DNA of 45,385 bases from Methylobacterium iners (GCF_022179305.1 NZ_BPQP01000075.1:1-45385), one strand, 5' to 3'; counted from the stretch's first letter, positions 8,885 through 20,031 are shown. Numbers and translations: made by a program. Notes: a model not told the origin generated them from the sequence alone.

Positions 8885-9050
8885 CTTTCCCGGACGCCTG
8901 GAGCGAAGCGGAAGGCGATCCGGGATCCAGCACGAGGACTGGCCGCGTCAGCGGCACGACCCCGGCGGCACAAGGGGTTTGGACGCTGCGCGACTCCTCG
9001 TGCTGGGCCCCGGATCGGGTTCCGCTGACGCTCCACCCGTCCGGGGAAGG
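8885..9050 (-). repeat. Palindromic intergenic repeat, copy 1 (inside the liv operon)
   Basis: Long imperfect inverted repeat with arms of about 53 bases (8885-8937 and 8996-9050) around a core of about 58 bases. The arm on the right, read in reverse, carries GGACGGGTGGAGCGTCAGCG and CCCGATCCGGGGCCCAGCAC, and is nearly identical to arms at 26258-26308 and 45248-45300. The left arm matches the other arm type (GGACGCCTGGAGCG, GGCGATCCGGGATCC). The core also aligns with the core of copy 2. It is therefore a dispersed element, inverted here relative to the other copies. No coding potential is supported in it. Confidence 0.85.
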
Positions 9051-9089
9051 GCGGGCGAGGGCAATCGAGATTGTCCGTCGGTATCGGTC

Positions 9090-11347
<2,258 letters not shown>

Positions 11348-11364
11348 GTCAGACCTTCTCCATT

Positions 11365-12282
11365 TCAGACTTTCTCGACGTCGGGCCGGCCGAGGATGCC
11401 CGAGGGCTTGAAGATGAGAACCACGATCAGGATCAGGAAGGCGGCCACGTCCTTGTACTCGATGGAGAAATAGGCCGACCAGAAGGTCTCGATGAGCCCG
11501 ATGATCAGCCCGCCGATGACGGCGCCCGGCAGCGAGCCGATGCCGCCGAGCACGGCCGCCGTGAAGGCCTTCACGCCCGGCACGAAGCCGTCGGAGAACG
11601 AGACCACGCCGTAATAGAGGAGGTAGAGGGTGCCGGCGACGGCCGCGAGCGCCGCGCCGAGCACGAAGGTTAGCGAGATCGTGCGGTCGACGTTGATGCC
11701 CAGCAGCGCGGCCATGCGCCGGTCCTGCTCGCAGGCGCGCTGGGCGCGGCCGAAGGACGTCTTCTGGACAAGGTACCAGAAGCCGGCGAGCAGCAGGGCC
11801 GTCGTCGCCATGATGATCGCCTGCTTGTAGGACAGGGTCACGACGTAATCCTCGTGCCGGTAGAGCACGAAGGCGTCGTTCACGAGCGGCGGCACCGGCT
11901 TGTTGCGGGCGCCCTGCACGACCTGCACGAAGTTCGACAGGAAGATCGAGACGCCGATCGCCGAGATCAGCGGCGCGAGCCGGAAGGAGCCTCGCAGGGG
12001 GCGGTAGGCGACGCGCTCGACCGCCCAGCCCCAGAGGGAGGTGAGCACCATCGCCAGGACGAGGACGATCAGGAAGACGAGGGCGACGGAGGTCATCCCG
12101 AGCCAGGTCGTCAGGATGAGGAAGAAGATCAGCGCGATGAAGGCCGAGAGCATGAAGACGTCGCCGTGGGCAAAGTTCACCATGCCGATGATGCCGAAGA
12201 CCATGGTGTAGCCGATGGCGATCAACCCGTAGATCGATCCGAGCGTCAGGCCGTTGATGAACTGCTGGGCGAAAAATTCCAT
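11365..12282 (-). CDS. livH: Branched-chain amino acid ABC transporter, permease LivH
   Basis: 305 aa polytopic permease. It starts with [20 protein letters not shown], followed by [20 protein letters not shown]-type sequence diagnostic of LivH, and has the [23 protein letters not shown] cytoplasmic loop that docks to the ATPases. First gene of the operon, 17 bases upstream of livM. A much longer open frame exists upstream, but homology begins at this ATG. The gap to the TetR gene (12283-12436) probably holds the operon promoter; I could not pick a convincing -35/-10 pair. Confidence 0.92.
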   Translation of the reverse strand: MEFFAQQFINGLTLGSIYGLIAIGYTMVFGIIGMVNFAHGDVFMLSAFIALIFFLILTTWLGMTSVALVFLIVLVLAMVLTSLWGWAVERVAYRPLRGSFRLAPLISAIGVSIFLSNFVQVVQGARNKPVPPLVNDAFVLYRHEDYVVTLSYKQAIIMATTALLLAGFWYLVQKTSFGRAQRACEQDRRMAALLGINVDRTISLTFVLGAALAAVAGTLYLLYYGVVSFSDGFVPGVKAFTAAVLGGIGSLPGAVIGGLIIGLIETFWSAYFSIEYKDVAAFLILIVVLIFKPSGILGRPDVEKV

Positions 12283-12436
12283 CCGACGGCCTTCGCACTC
12301 CTCGTGGAGCCTGGAATGTCCCGAACGGCCGCCCGAGGTCAATTCGCAAACGGCCACGCTCGCCCGGATGCATGTCGGATGCCGCGCAGGGCGACCGGCC
12401 GACGGCGTGCGCGAGAAAGATCGCCCGCGGGCGCCC

Positions 12437-13000
12437 TCACTCCTCCGGCAGAGCCCGCGCCGCCGCCTCCAGCGCCGCGAAGGTCCGGGCGAGCGGCTCG
12501 CCTTCGAGCTGATGGAAGCCGAGCATGCGCGACAGCAGCAGCCCGAGCGTCGCGAAGGACAGGACCGCGCCGGCACCCGGGCGGCGGGCGATCCGCTCCA
12601 TCGTGTCCAGCTCCTCCATCAGGAGGTCGCGGAAACCCGCCGAGGCCTCCGGATTGTCCGCCGAGGCGAGGCAGAGCGCGCGCGGGAAGCCGTCCTCGTC
12701 GGCATAGACCGCGCGGACATGGTCGATGAGGGCGAGCGGGATCGCGGCCGGGCCGGGCGGCTGCGCCGCCTCCCGCGCGACGATGTCGGCCCGGATCTCC
12801 TTGAGCTTGCGCGCGGCGAGCGCCGAGATCAGCGCATCCTTCGAGGCGTAGTGATGGAGAACGCCGCCCTTGCTGAGCGCGGCCTCCGCGGCGACGGCAT
12901 CAATGGTCAGCGTGGGCAGGCCGGAGCGGCGGATCAGGCGCTCCGCGGCATCCAGGATGATCTCCGGCCGGTCTTCCCGCCGGGTGCGCGCCTTGGTCAT
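12437..13000 (-). CDS. TetR/AcrR family transcriptional repressor of the adjacent RND pump
   Basis: 187 aa. The N-terminal TetR helix-turn-helix is clear: EIILDAAERLIRRSG, then TIDAVAAEAALSKGGVLHHYASKDALISALAA (about 14-60). The variable, mostly helical C-terminus is the ligand-binding and dimer domain. Start at the ATG preceded by GGAGGGGTG. It is divergent from the two-adaptor RND operon with only 86 bases between the genes, and a perfect 14-base palindrome sits in that gap. Autorepression and repression of the pump, relieved by a pump substrate, is the standard arrangement for this gene pair (inference). Confidence 0.9.
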   Translation of the reverse strand: MTKARTRREDRPEIILDAAERLIRRSGLPTLTIDAVAAEAALSKGGVLHHYASKDALISALAARKLKEIRADIVAREAAQPPGPAAIPLALIDHVRAVYADEDGFPRALCLASADNPEASAGFRDLLMEELDTMERIARRPGAGAVLSFATLGLLLSRMLGFHQLEGEPLARTFAALEAAARALPEE

Positions 13001-13016
13001 CACCCCTCCATTAAAA

Positions 13017-13030
13017 ACCGTCTGGACGGT
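13017..13030. promoter_or_regulatory. Candidate TetR operator between repressor and RND operon
   Basis: Perfect 6-2-6 palindrome ACCGTC-TG-GACGGT, 17 bases upstream of the tetR start and 56 bases upstream of the first adaptor start. Position and symmetry fit a TetR-family operator controlling both directions. The same half-sites with 2 bases more spacing occur at 2518-2533. Confidence 0.6.
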
Positions 13031-13086
13031 AGGTAAGATAGCGGATATGGATGCGCCCCGATAGAACCTATGGAGGCGAGGGCACC

Positions 13087-14199
13087 ATGCTCGGTTCCAT
13101 TTCAATCCCTTCGCGGCCGCTTGCCGGCGCCGTCGCGCTGCTCGCCGTCCTGGCCGCGCCGGCCCTCGCCGCCGATGCCGCGAAGCCCGAGGCCAAGCCG
13201 GCCACGGCCCAGGTCCGCACCATGGTCGTCGAGCGCGGCGCGATCGCCAACGACCTCGTGTTCACGGGGGACATCCAGGCGCAGTCCCAGGTCAATGTCG
13301 CGTTCCGGACGAACGGAAAGATCGCGAGCCGCCTCGTCGAGGTCGGCGACCACGTCCGGGCCGACCAGGTGCTCGCCCGCCTCGATCCCCAGGAGCAGCG
13401 GGCGAACCTGAACAACGCCGAGGCCGCGCTTACCTCGGCGGAGGCGCTTCTCACTCAGGCCAAGGTCACCTTCAAGCGCCAGGAGAGCCTGCTGTCGAGC
13501 GGGTTCACCACGCGCCCGACCTACGACGACGCCGAGCAGCAGCTCCGCACCACGCAGGCCTCGGTGGATTCGGCCAGGGCTGCCCTCGGCACGGCCCGCG
13601 AGCAGTTCTCCTACACCGAGCTCAGGGCCGGGGTCGACGGCATCGTTCTCAGCCGCAGCTTCGAGGTGGGCCAGGTCGTGCAGTCCGGTCAGGCGGTGCT
13701 GGTCCTGGCTCAGGACGGGCCGCGCGACGCGGTCTTCAACGTGTTCGAGGCGCTGCTCGCGGCACCGCCGGACAGCCGGGACGTGGACGTCGTCCTGCAG
13801 GCCGACCCGAAGGTCCGGACCGTCGGCAGCGTGCGCGAGATCTCGCCGAGCGTGGACCCCGCCTCCGGCACGGTCCGGGTCAAGGTCGGGCTCGCGCGGA
13901 CACCGCCCGCCATGGGCCTGGGCGCCGTGGTGATCGGCACCGGGAAGTTCCGGCTTCGCACGGCGGTCACCCTGCCCTGGTCCGCGCTCTATCGCTGGGA
14001 GAACGGTCCGGCCGTGTGGGTCCGCGACCCCGCGACGGGCACCGTCGCGCCCCGGAGCGTCACCATCGATCATTACGGCACCAACACGATCGCCGTCGCG
14101 AAGGGGCTGGAGGCTGGCGAGGAGGTCGTCGTGGCGGGCATCCAGCTGCTTCGGCCCGGCCAGGGCGTCGCCGTCGCCAAGCGGGAGGCGGCGCAATGA
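13087..14199 (+). CDS. RND efflux periplasmic adaptor, first of a tandem pair (TriA-like position)
   Basis: 370 aa membrane-fusion protein. A Sec signal peptide (MLGSISIPSRPLAGAVALLA..., cleavage near ALA-AD) is followed by the lipoyl half (FTGDIQAQSQVNVAFRTNGKI..VGDHVRADQVLARLD), an alpha-hairpin with heptad-like Ala/Gln-rich helices (about 105-180), the second lipoyl half (YTELRAGVDGIVLSRSFEVGQVV), and beta-barrel and membrane-proximal domains. It links the inner-membrane pump to an outer-membrane channel. Start set by the signal peptide and a GGAGGCGAGGG ribosome binding site. Its stop overlaps the next start (ATGA). Confidence 0.9.
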   Translation: MLGSISIPSRPLAGAVALLAVLAAPALAADAAKPEAKPATAQVRTMVVERGAIANDLVFTGDIQAQSQVNVAFRTNGKIASRLVEVGDHVRADQVLARLDPQEQRANLNNAEAALTSAEALLTQAKVTFKRQESLLSSGFTTRPTYDDAEQQLRTTQASVDSARAALGTAREQFSYTELRAGVDGIVLSRSFEVGQVVQSGQAVLVLAQDGPRDAVFNVFEALLAAPPDSRDVDVVLQADPKVRTVGSVREISPSVDPASGTVRVKVGLARTPPAMGLGAVVIGTGKFRLRTAVTLPWSALYRWENGPAVWVRDPATGTVAPRSVTIDHYGTNTIAVAKGLEAGEEVVVAGIQLLRPGQGVAVAKREAAQ

Positions 14200-15272
14200 T
14201 CAACCTGCCCGGTCGCCTCGGCCTCGCGCTGGCGCTCGCCGCGCTCGCGGCCTGCCAGGAGAAGGAGGCCGAAGCGCCGCCCGTGCGCCCCGTCCTCTAC
14301 ACGGTCGCCAAGCCAATCGATTCCGTGGTGTTCGGCCCCTTCGCCGGGGTGGTCGCGCCGCGCTACCAGTCGGAGATCGGCTTCCAGATCCCCGGCCGGG
14401 TCAACACCCGCGAGGTGACGGTCGGCGACGTGGTCGCCAAGGGCCAGCGCCTCGCCAGCCTCGACCCCGTGGTGACCCGCTTCGCCCTGACGCGGGCGGA
14501 GGCCGACCTCGCCGACGCGCAGGGGCAGGCCGAGAACGCCACGGCCACGGAGGCGCGGCGGCGGCGATTGATGGCCGGCGGCAACGTCACCCAGGCCCAG
14601 CTCGACAGCGCCGTGGCGAGCCGCGACACGGCGCTCGCCCGGGTCGCCCAGGCCCAGGCGAACCTGCAGAAGGCCCGCGACCAGATGGGCTACACCGAGC
14701 TGCGCGCCGATTTCGACGGTGTCGTCACGGTCCGCAGCGCCGAGGTCGGCCAGGTCCTCAGCGCAGGGCAGGCCGTGTTTACGATCGCCCGGCCCGAGGA
14801 ACGCGAGGCCGTCGTCGACATCCCCGAGGACCTCGTCGGCGCGATGCCGAAGGACGGGCTCTTCACCGTGGCGCTCCAGAGCGCGCCGGAGGTCACCGCC
14901 ACGGGCAAGGTCCGCGAGGTCGCGCCCTTCGCCGACCAGACGACCCGCACACGCCGCATCCGCATGACCCTGCTCGCACCGTCCGAGGCCTTCCGGCTCG
15001 GCTCGACCATCACAGTCGCGCTCTCGCGCAAGACCGCGCCCCGGGTCCTGCTGCCCGCCACCGCCCTCCTCAGGGCGGGCGAGCGCGACGCGGTCTGGGT
15101 GGTGTCCGAGGGCGGTGACCGGGTCTCGAGGCGCGACGTGGCGGTCGCCGAGCGCAGCGACGACCGCGTCGCCATCGGCGACGGGCTCGCGGCCGGCGAG
15201 CGCGTGGTCGTGGCGGGCGTCAACAGCCTGAGCGACGGCCAGGCCGTGCGCCTGGCGGACAAGCCGCTCTAG
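14196..15272 (+). CDS. RND efflux adaptor lipoprotein, second of the tandem pair (TriB-like position)
   Basis: 358 aa. The lipoprotein signal ends in LAALAAC with C20 as the lipidated Cys, so it is probably inner-membrane-anchored, unlike the first adaptor. It shows the adaptor architecture: FAGVVAPRYQSEIGFQIPGR, VGDVVAKGQRLASLDP, a helical hairpin, and YTELRADFDGVVTVRSAEVGQVL. Overlaps the first adaptor by 4 bases. Two different adaptors in front of a single pump is the arrangement of TriABC of Pseudomonas aeruginosa, where both are needed. No outer-membrane factor gene is nearby. Confidence 0.9.
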   Translation: MINLPGRLGLALALAALAACQEKEAEAPPVRPVLYTVAKPIDSVVFGPFAGVVAPRYQSEIGFQIPGRVNTREVTVGDVVAKGQRLASLDPVVTRFALTRAEADLADAQGQAENATATEARRRRLMAGGNVTQAQLDSAVASRDTALARVAQAQANLQKARDQMGYTELRADFDGVVTVRSAEVGQVLSAGQAVFTIARPEEREAVVDIPEDLVGAMPKDGLFTVALQSAPEVTATGKVREVAPFADQTTRTRRIRMTLLAPSEAFRLGSTITVALSRKTAPRVLLPATALLRAGERDAVWVVSEGGDRVSRRDVAVAERSDDRVAIGDGLAAGERVVVAGVNSLSDGQAVRLADKPL

Positions 15273-15303
15273 GTCGCGCAGAGCGGCCGAACCCCTTGTC
15301 TTC

Positions 15304-15344
15304 GCACGATCTGGAGGGCCGAACCCAGGCCCTCCGCATCGTGC
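15304..15344 (+). promoter_or_regulatory. Intra-operon hairpin between adaptors and pump
   Basis: Nested inverted repeat GCACGAT..GGAGGGCC / GGCCCTCC..ATCGTGC (7 bp, a 2x2 mismatch, 8 bp, 7-base loop) in the 95-base gap before the pump gene. No T-tract follows. It could be an mRNA processing or stability element, or a partial terminator that sets pump levels below adaptor levels. The bases just before it (15275-15300) share GCGCAG and AACCCCTTGT with the core of the palindromic repeat at 8885-9050, so part of this gap may be a decayed repeat. Confidence 0.5.
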
Positions 15345-15367
15345 CCCGAGCCTGACGGAACCGCCGC

Positions 15368-18300
15368 GTGAAGAACTTCAACCTCTCGGACTGGGCGCTC
15401 GAGCATCGCTCCTTCGTCTGGTTCCTGATGCTCATCTCGGTGATCGCCGGCGCCCTGTCCTACCAGCGGCTCGGGCGTGAGGAGGACCCGCCCTTCGCGA
15501 TCAAGACCATGATCGTGCAGGCGCGCTGGCCCGGCGCCACCATCGCCGACACGCTGGATCAGGTCACCGAGCGGATCGAGAAGGAGCTACAGCAGATCGA
15601 CGCCGTCGACTACTCGCGCAGCTACACGACGCCGGGCCAGACCACCGTCTTCGTGCAGCTGCGCGAGACGACGCCGCCCAAGACCATCCCGGCGATCTTC
15701 TACCAGGTCCGCAAGCGCATCGGCGACATCCAGGGCACCTTCCCCCAGGGCATCCAGGGGCCGGTCTTCAACGACGAGTTCGGGGACGTCTTCGGCAACG
15801 TCTACGCCTTCACCGCCGACGGCGTCTCGATGCGCCAGCTGCGCGATTCCGTCGAACGGGTGCGCGAGCAGCTGAAGAAGGTGCCGAGCGCGGGCAAGAT
15901 GCAGCTGCTGGGCGCGCAGGACGAGGTGATCTACCTCGATTTCTCCACCCGCAAGCTCGCGGGCCTCGGCCTCGACACGCAATCGGTGATCCGGACCCTG
16001 CAGTCGCAAAACGCGATCACGCCGTCCGGCGTGATCCAGGCGGGGCCGGAGCGGATCTCGGTCCGCGTCGGCGGCCAGTTCGTCTCGGAGGAGAGCCTGC
16101 GGGCGATCAACCTGCGGGTGAACGACCGCTTCTTCCGCCTCTCCGACGTCGCCGAGATCTCCCGCGGCGTCCTCGATCCGCCGACCTCCCTGTTCCGCTT
16201 TAACGGCCAGCCCGCCATCGGCCTCGCCATCGCCATGCAGCCCTCGGGCAACATCGTGGTCTTCGGCGAGGCCCTCAAGGCGCGGATGCGCAAACTGCAG
16301 GGCGAACTGCCCCACGGCATCGGCATCCACCTCGTCTCCGACCAGCCCAAGATCGTCGAGGAGGCGGTCGGCGGCTTCACCAAGGCGCTGGTCGAGGCGG
16401 TGGTGATCGTGCTCGGCGTCAGCTTCATCAGCCTCGGCTGGCGGGCGGGGCTCGTCGTCTCGTTCTCGATTCCCCTGGTGCTCGCCATCGTCTTCGTGAT
16501 CATGGAGGTCATGGGCGTGACGCTCCAGCGCATCTCGCTGGGCGCGCTCATCATCGCGCTCGGCCTCCTCGTCGACGACGCCATGATCACCGTCGAGATG
16601 ATGGTGGCCCGCCTCGAGCTCGGCGACAGCCTCAAGAAGGCGGCGACCTTCGCCTACACCTCCACCGCCTTCCCGATGCTGACGGGCACCCTCGTCACCG
16701 TGGCGGGCTTCCTTCCGATCGGCTTCAACGGCTCCTCGGCCGGCGAGTACACCTACTCCCTGTTCGTGGTCATCGCCGCCTCGCTGATCGTCTCCTGGGT
16801 CGTGGCCGTTCTGTTCGCGCCGCTCATCGGCGTGAAGCTCCTGCCGGCCTCCATGAAGCGGCACGACGACAAGCCGAGCCGCCTGATGTGCGCCTTCCGG
16901 GGAATGCTGCTGCCGGCGATGCGCTGGCGCTGGATCACGGTTGTCGCCACGCTGGCGCTGCTCGCCCTCTCCCTGTTCGGGATGGGCTACGTCCAGCAGC
17001 AGTTCTTCCCGTCCTCCGACCGGCCCGAGCTCCTCGTCGACATGACGCTGCCGCAGAACGCGAGCATCGCCGAGACCAGGGGCCAGATGGACCGCTTCGA
17101 GGAGGCCCTGAAGGGCGACCCCGACATCGTGCGCTGGACCTCCTATGTCGGCCAGGGTGCGGTGCGCTTCTACCTGCCCCTGGACCAGCAGCTCGGCAAC
17201 GCCTTCTTCGGGCAGATCGTGATCGAGACCAAGTCGCTCGAAGCGCGGGGCCGCGTGCTGGCGCGGCTCGACAAGCTCGGGCGCCAGGATTTCGTCGGGA
17301 CCGACGTCTTCGTCCACACCCTCGACCTCGGACCGCCGGTCGGGCGCCCGATCCAGTACCGCCTGGGCGGCCCCGACCTCCAAGTCGTGCGGGCGCTGGC
17401 GCTGGACCTCGCCAACATCGTCGGCGCCAACCCGCATCTCGACGTGCCGAGCTTCGACTGGAACGAGCCCGGCAAGGTGCTTAAGGTCGACATCATCCAG
17501 GACAAGGCCCGCCAGCTCGGCATCACCTCGGAGGATATCGCGGGCCTGCTCAACGGGGTCGTGGGCGGGCGCAGCATCACGCAGGTGCGCGACTCGATCT
17601 ACCTCGTCGACGTGGTCGGCCGAGCGCAGGCGGCCGAGCGGCGCTCGCTGGACACGCTGCAGACCCTGCAGGTGCCGCTCGCCAACGGCAGCGTGGTGCC
17701 GCTGCTCGCCTTCGCCAGCATCGGCTACGAGCTCGAACAGCCGATCGTGTGGCGTCGCGACCGGGTGCCGACCATCACGATCCGCGCGGCGATCACCGAC
17801 GCCACCCAGCCCGCGACCGTCGTCGCGCAGCTCGAACCCGCGATCAACGCCTTCGCCGCCAAGCTGCCCGACGGCTACACCCTCGCCACGGGCGGCGCGG
17901 TGGAGGAGAGCGCCAAGGGCCAGGGTCCGATCGCGGCGGTGGCGCCCGTGATGCTGCTCGCCATGGCCTTCCTGCTCATGGTGCAGCTCCAGAGCTTCCA
18001 GAAGCTCTTCCTGGTGGCGAGCGTGGCGCCCCTCGGGCTGATCGGCGTCGTGGCGGCGCTGCTGCCATCAGGCAAGCCGCTCGGCTTCGTCGCCATCCTC
18101 GGCGTGCTAGCGCTCATCGGCATCATCATCCGCAACTCGGTGATCCTGGTGACCCAGATCGACGAGTACGAGCGCGAGGGCATGGCCCCCTGGGACGCGG
18201 TGGTGGAGGCGACCTGCCACCGGATGCGGCCGATCCTGCTCACCGCGGCGGCCGCGAGCCTCGGGCTCATCCCGATCGCCCGCGAGGTCTTCTGGGGGCC

Positions 18301-18469
18301 GATGGCCTACGCCATGATCGGCGGCATCCTGGCCGCGACGCTGCTGACGCTGCTGTTCCTGCCCGCGCTCTATGTCGGCTGGTACCGGATCAAGGTGCCG
18401 CCGCGCGCGCAGGAGGACGGTCCCCGGAGCCACGGGGCGGCCGACCGGCCCGGCGTCGGGGCCGCCTGA
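15368..18469 (+). CDS. RND family multidrug efflux pump, inner-membrane transporter (TriC/AcrB family)
   Basis: 1033 aa, the normal length for HAE-type RND pumps. The N-terminal MKNFNLSDWALEHRSFVWFL leads into TM1. Large periplasmic loops follow TM1 and TM7. TM4 carries the proton-relay Asp pair in LVDDAMITVEMM (D403-D404). The C-terminal half has GFVAILGVLALIGIIIRNSVILV and the usual HRMRPILLTAAAASLGLIP motif. It uses the proton gradient to expel hydrophobic or amphiphilic compounds through the two adaptors and an unlinked TolC-like channel. GTG start; the upstream gap is 95 bases with a hairpin. Substrate cannot be read from sequence. Confidence 0.92.
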   Translation: MKNFNLSDWALEHRSFVWFLMLISVIAGALSYQRLGREEDPPFAIKTMIVQARWPGATIADTLDQVTERIEKELQQIDAVDYSRSYTTPGQTTVFVQLRETTPPKTIPAIFYQVRKRIGDIQGTFPQGIQGPVFNDEFGDVFGNVYAFTADGVSMRQLRDSVERVREQLKKVPSAGKMQLLGAQDEVIYLDFSTRKLAGLGLDTQSVIRTLQSQNAITPSGVIQAGPERISVRVGGQFVSEESLRAINLRVNDRFFRLSDVAEISRGVLDPPTSLFRFNGQPAIGLAIAMQPSGNIVVFGEALKARMRKLQGELPHGIGIHLVSDQPKIVEEAVGGFTKALVEAVVIVLGVSFISLGWRAGLVVSFSIPLVLAIVFVIMEVMGVTLQRISLGALIIALGLLVDDAMITVEMMVARLELGDSLKKAATFAYTSTAFPMLTGTLVTVAGFLPIGFNGSSAGEYTYSLFVVIAASLIVSWVVAVLFAPLIGVKLLPASMKRHDDKPSRLMCAFRGMLLPAMRWRWITVVATLALLALSLFGMGYVQQQFFPSSDRPELLVDMTLPQNASIAETRGQMDRFEEALKGDPDIVRWTSYVGQGAVRFYLPLDQQLGNAFFGQIVIETKSLEARGRVLARLDKLGRQDFVGTDVFVHTLDLGPPVGRPIQYRLGGPDLQVVRALALDLANIVGANPHLDVPSFDWNEPGKVLKVDIIQDKARQLGITSEDIAGLLNGVVGGRSITQVRDSIYLVDVVGRAQAAERRSLDTLQTLQVPLANGSVVPLLAFASIGYELEQPIVWRRDRVPTITIRAAITDATQPATVVAQLEPAINAFAAKLPDGYTLATGGAVEESAKGQGPIAAVAPVMLLAMAFLLMVQLQSFQKLFLVASVAPLGLIGVVAALLPSGKPLGFVAILGVLALIGIIIRNSVILVTQIDEYEREGMAPWDAVVEATCHRMRPILLTAAAASLGLIPIAREVFWGPMAYAMIGGILAATLLTLLFLPALYVGWYRIKVPPRAQEDGPRSHGAADRPGVGAA

Positions 18470-18490
18470 AGCGGCGCCGCGCCGGGTCGC

Positions 18491-18682
18491 TCAGCTTCCG
18501 GCCGGCGGAGCGACCGCTGCTGCGGGTGCAGGCTGTCCGCCCTCGGGTCCCAGCGTCTCAAACAGGGCGCGCCGGGAAGCGGCGAGACCGCCCGTCTCGT
18601 GCCAGACCCAGGCCGCCAACGCGAACCACGGACCAACGAAGAAGAGGAAGCAGAGCAGACCCACAGCCATCCCCCGAGCCAT
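18491..18682 (-). CDS. Small hypothetical membrane protein
   Basis: 63 aa. One strong hydrophobic segment (GLLCFLFFVGPWFALAAWVW, residues 8-27) is followed by a hydrophilic, Pro/Ala-rich tail. I do not recognise the family. It is convergent with the RND pump (21-base gap) and 72 bases downstream of the SGNH hydrolase gene, in the same direction, so it may be the last gene of the TrmO-SGNH unit. No strong ribosome binding site is seen; an internal Met at residue 5 is an alternative start. Plausible but unproven as a gene. Confidence 0.5.
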   Translation of the reverse strand: MARGMAVGLLCFLFFVGPWFALAAWVWHETGGLAASRRALFETLGPEGGQPAPAAAVAPPAGS

Positions 18683-18754
18683 GACGAACCGGCTTCAACG
18701 CTCGAATGCGGGGAACGATCCCTCGCGCGGGCGCCATCGTCGCGCCCGCAAGCC

Positions 18755-19477
18755 TCAGCGCGAGCCGGCCCCCCCTTCGGCCGCCGCAACCGGGCACAGG
18801 GCGGGTTCGAGGGCGCGCAGCGCCGGGCGGTAGGCCGCGAGGTGCAGCCCGTCCCGCATCGCGCCCTCCCGGGCGAAACCGGTCTCGCCGTCGCGCAGAT
18901 CCGCGAAGGGGTCGGCATAGTGGCAGCCGAGGCGCTCGCAGAGCACGCGGATCCGGGCCGAGTAATCGGTGACGGCGAGCGGATCGAGCCGGCCGGCGAG
19001 CACGCGCCCGATCGGCGGCACCGCCGTGACGACGACGCGGTCGCTGACCGCCCGCAAGCGGGTGACGATGCGCGTGAGCGAGGCTTCGAACCGGGTGGCG
19101 GCCGCCGCCCCGCGGGGGTCGTTCTTCACCAGGAGGTCGTTGGTGCCGATCGTCAGCGCGACGGCGCGCGGCCGGGTCCGGAGGGCGAGGCGCTCCAGGA
19201 GCTCGGCATAGACGGCGCTGCTCGAACCGCTGACGCCGCCGTTGACGATCTCGAGGCCGCAGGCGCGCTGGGCCGGGCTGTGCAGCTCGGCCTGGGAATC
19301 GCCCGCGAGCAGGATGTACTCGGCGGGCGCCTCGTCGAGGTGGACCTGGACGGCGATGAGCCGGTTCTGCGCGTAGAGCCGCGCGTCGAGACGCGACGGG
19401 GTTCGCCAGGCGCCGAGCGCGAAACCCGCCGCGGCCAGCGCCATGCCGACGAGGCCGAGCAGGAGCCTGTGCCTCAT
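18755..19477 (-). CDS. Exported SGNH/GDSL-type hydrolase
   Basis: 240 aa. N-terminal signal or anchor (LLLGLVGMALAAAGFALGAW, about 5-24), then an SGNH hydrolase core: block I LLAGDSQAE with catalytic S61, block II Gly in VNGGVSGSSS (about 79-87), block III GTND with N113, and block V DGLH with D209 and H212. The family removes acyl groups from lipids or sugars; the substrate is unknown. Its ATG overlaps the trmO stop (ATGA), so it is translated from the same message. All four SGNH blocks are intact, so an active enzyme is expected in the periplasm. Confidence 0.85.
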   Translation of the reverse strand: MRHRLLLGLVGMALAAAGFALGAWRTPSRLDARLYAQNRLIAVQVHLDEAPAEYILLAGDSQAELHSPAQRACGLEIVNGGVSGSSSAVYAELLERLALRTRPRAVALTIGTNDLLVKNDPRGAAAATRFEASLTRIVTRLRAVSDRVVVTAVPPIGRVLAGRLDPLAVTDYSARIRVLCERLGCHYADPFADLRDGETGFAREGAMRDGLHLAAYRPALRALEPALCPVAAAEGGAGSR

Positions 19478-20031
19478 GCGTCCCGCGCGGTGCCCGCCCG
19501 GTCGACGGTCGCCTCGGGCCAGCTGTCCGTGGAGGCGTAGTACGGCTTGATGTCGAGGAGCGGCGTGCCGTCGAGGCAATCGAGCCCGCGCACGCTCAAG
19601 GACGCGCCGTCGCGGGCGACCAGCTCGACGACGGAGAGCGCGATGGGATTGGGTCTGGCCGGCGAGCGCAGGGAGAAGGTGCCACGGCTGCCGTCGGCGT
19701 GGCGGGGCTGCTGCAGGACGAGGTCGCGCGCCGCCCGGTCCATCCAGTAGAGCACGATCAGGTGGCTCGCTCCTTCGATGTTCTGAAGGGCCGGCGCGTA
19801 GAGCGTGGCGACCTCGAGGCGGCACACGGCGTCGGTCCCCCGCCCGTTCTTCGGGCATTCCTCTCGGCGGTTCCAGGGCGTGCGGACTCGGCCGATGAAG
19901 TGCAAGCCGGCGTCGAAGTCCGGCGGAAGCGTGATCGCCGTCTCGCCCGGCCGGCGCTCCGGGATGTCGGCGGGTCCCGGGACGCGTCCTGCCGGCGCGG
20001 TGCCGTCGGCCTCCCCTGCCAAATCTCTCAC
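19474..20031 (-). CDS. trmO: tRNA (N6-threonylcarbamoyladenosine37-N6)-methyltransferase TrmO/TsaA family
   Basis: 185 aa with a single TsaA (UPF0066) domain: GLHFIGRVRTPWNRREECPKN (start), the LIVLYWMDRAARD strand, RSPARPNPIALSVVELV, which is the family hallmark, and LDGTPLLDIKPYYASTD. The enzyme uses SAM to methylate t6A37 in threonine tRNA. Start: the frame is open further upstream (to 20100), but a GTG at 20031 has a well-spaced GGAG and gives the usual length. Coupled to the downstream SGNH hydrolase by a 4-base overlap. Confidence 0.85.
   Translation of the reverse strand: MRDLAGEADGTAPAGRVPGPADIPERRPGETAITLPPDFDAGLHFIGRVRTPWNRREECPKNGRGTDAVCRLEVATLYAPALQNIEGASHLIVLYWMDRAARDLVLQQPRHADGSRGTFSLRSPARPNPIALSVVELVARDGASLSVRGLDCLDGTPLLDIKPYYASTDSWPEATVDRAGTARDA

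Noticed and set aside
15587-17437. 616-codon minus-strand frame inside the RND pump gene
   Set aside because: His/Asp/Arg/Gly-rich shadow of the pump; no start context or domain.
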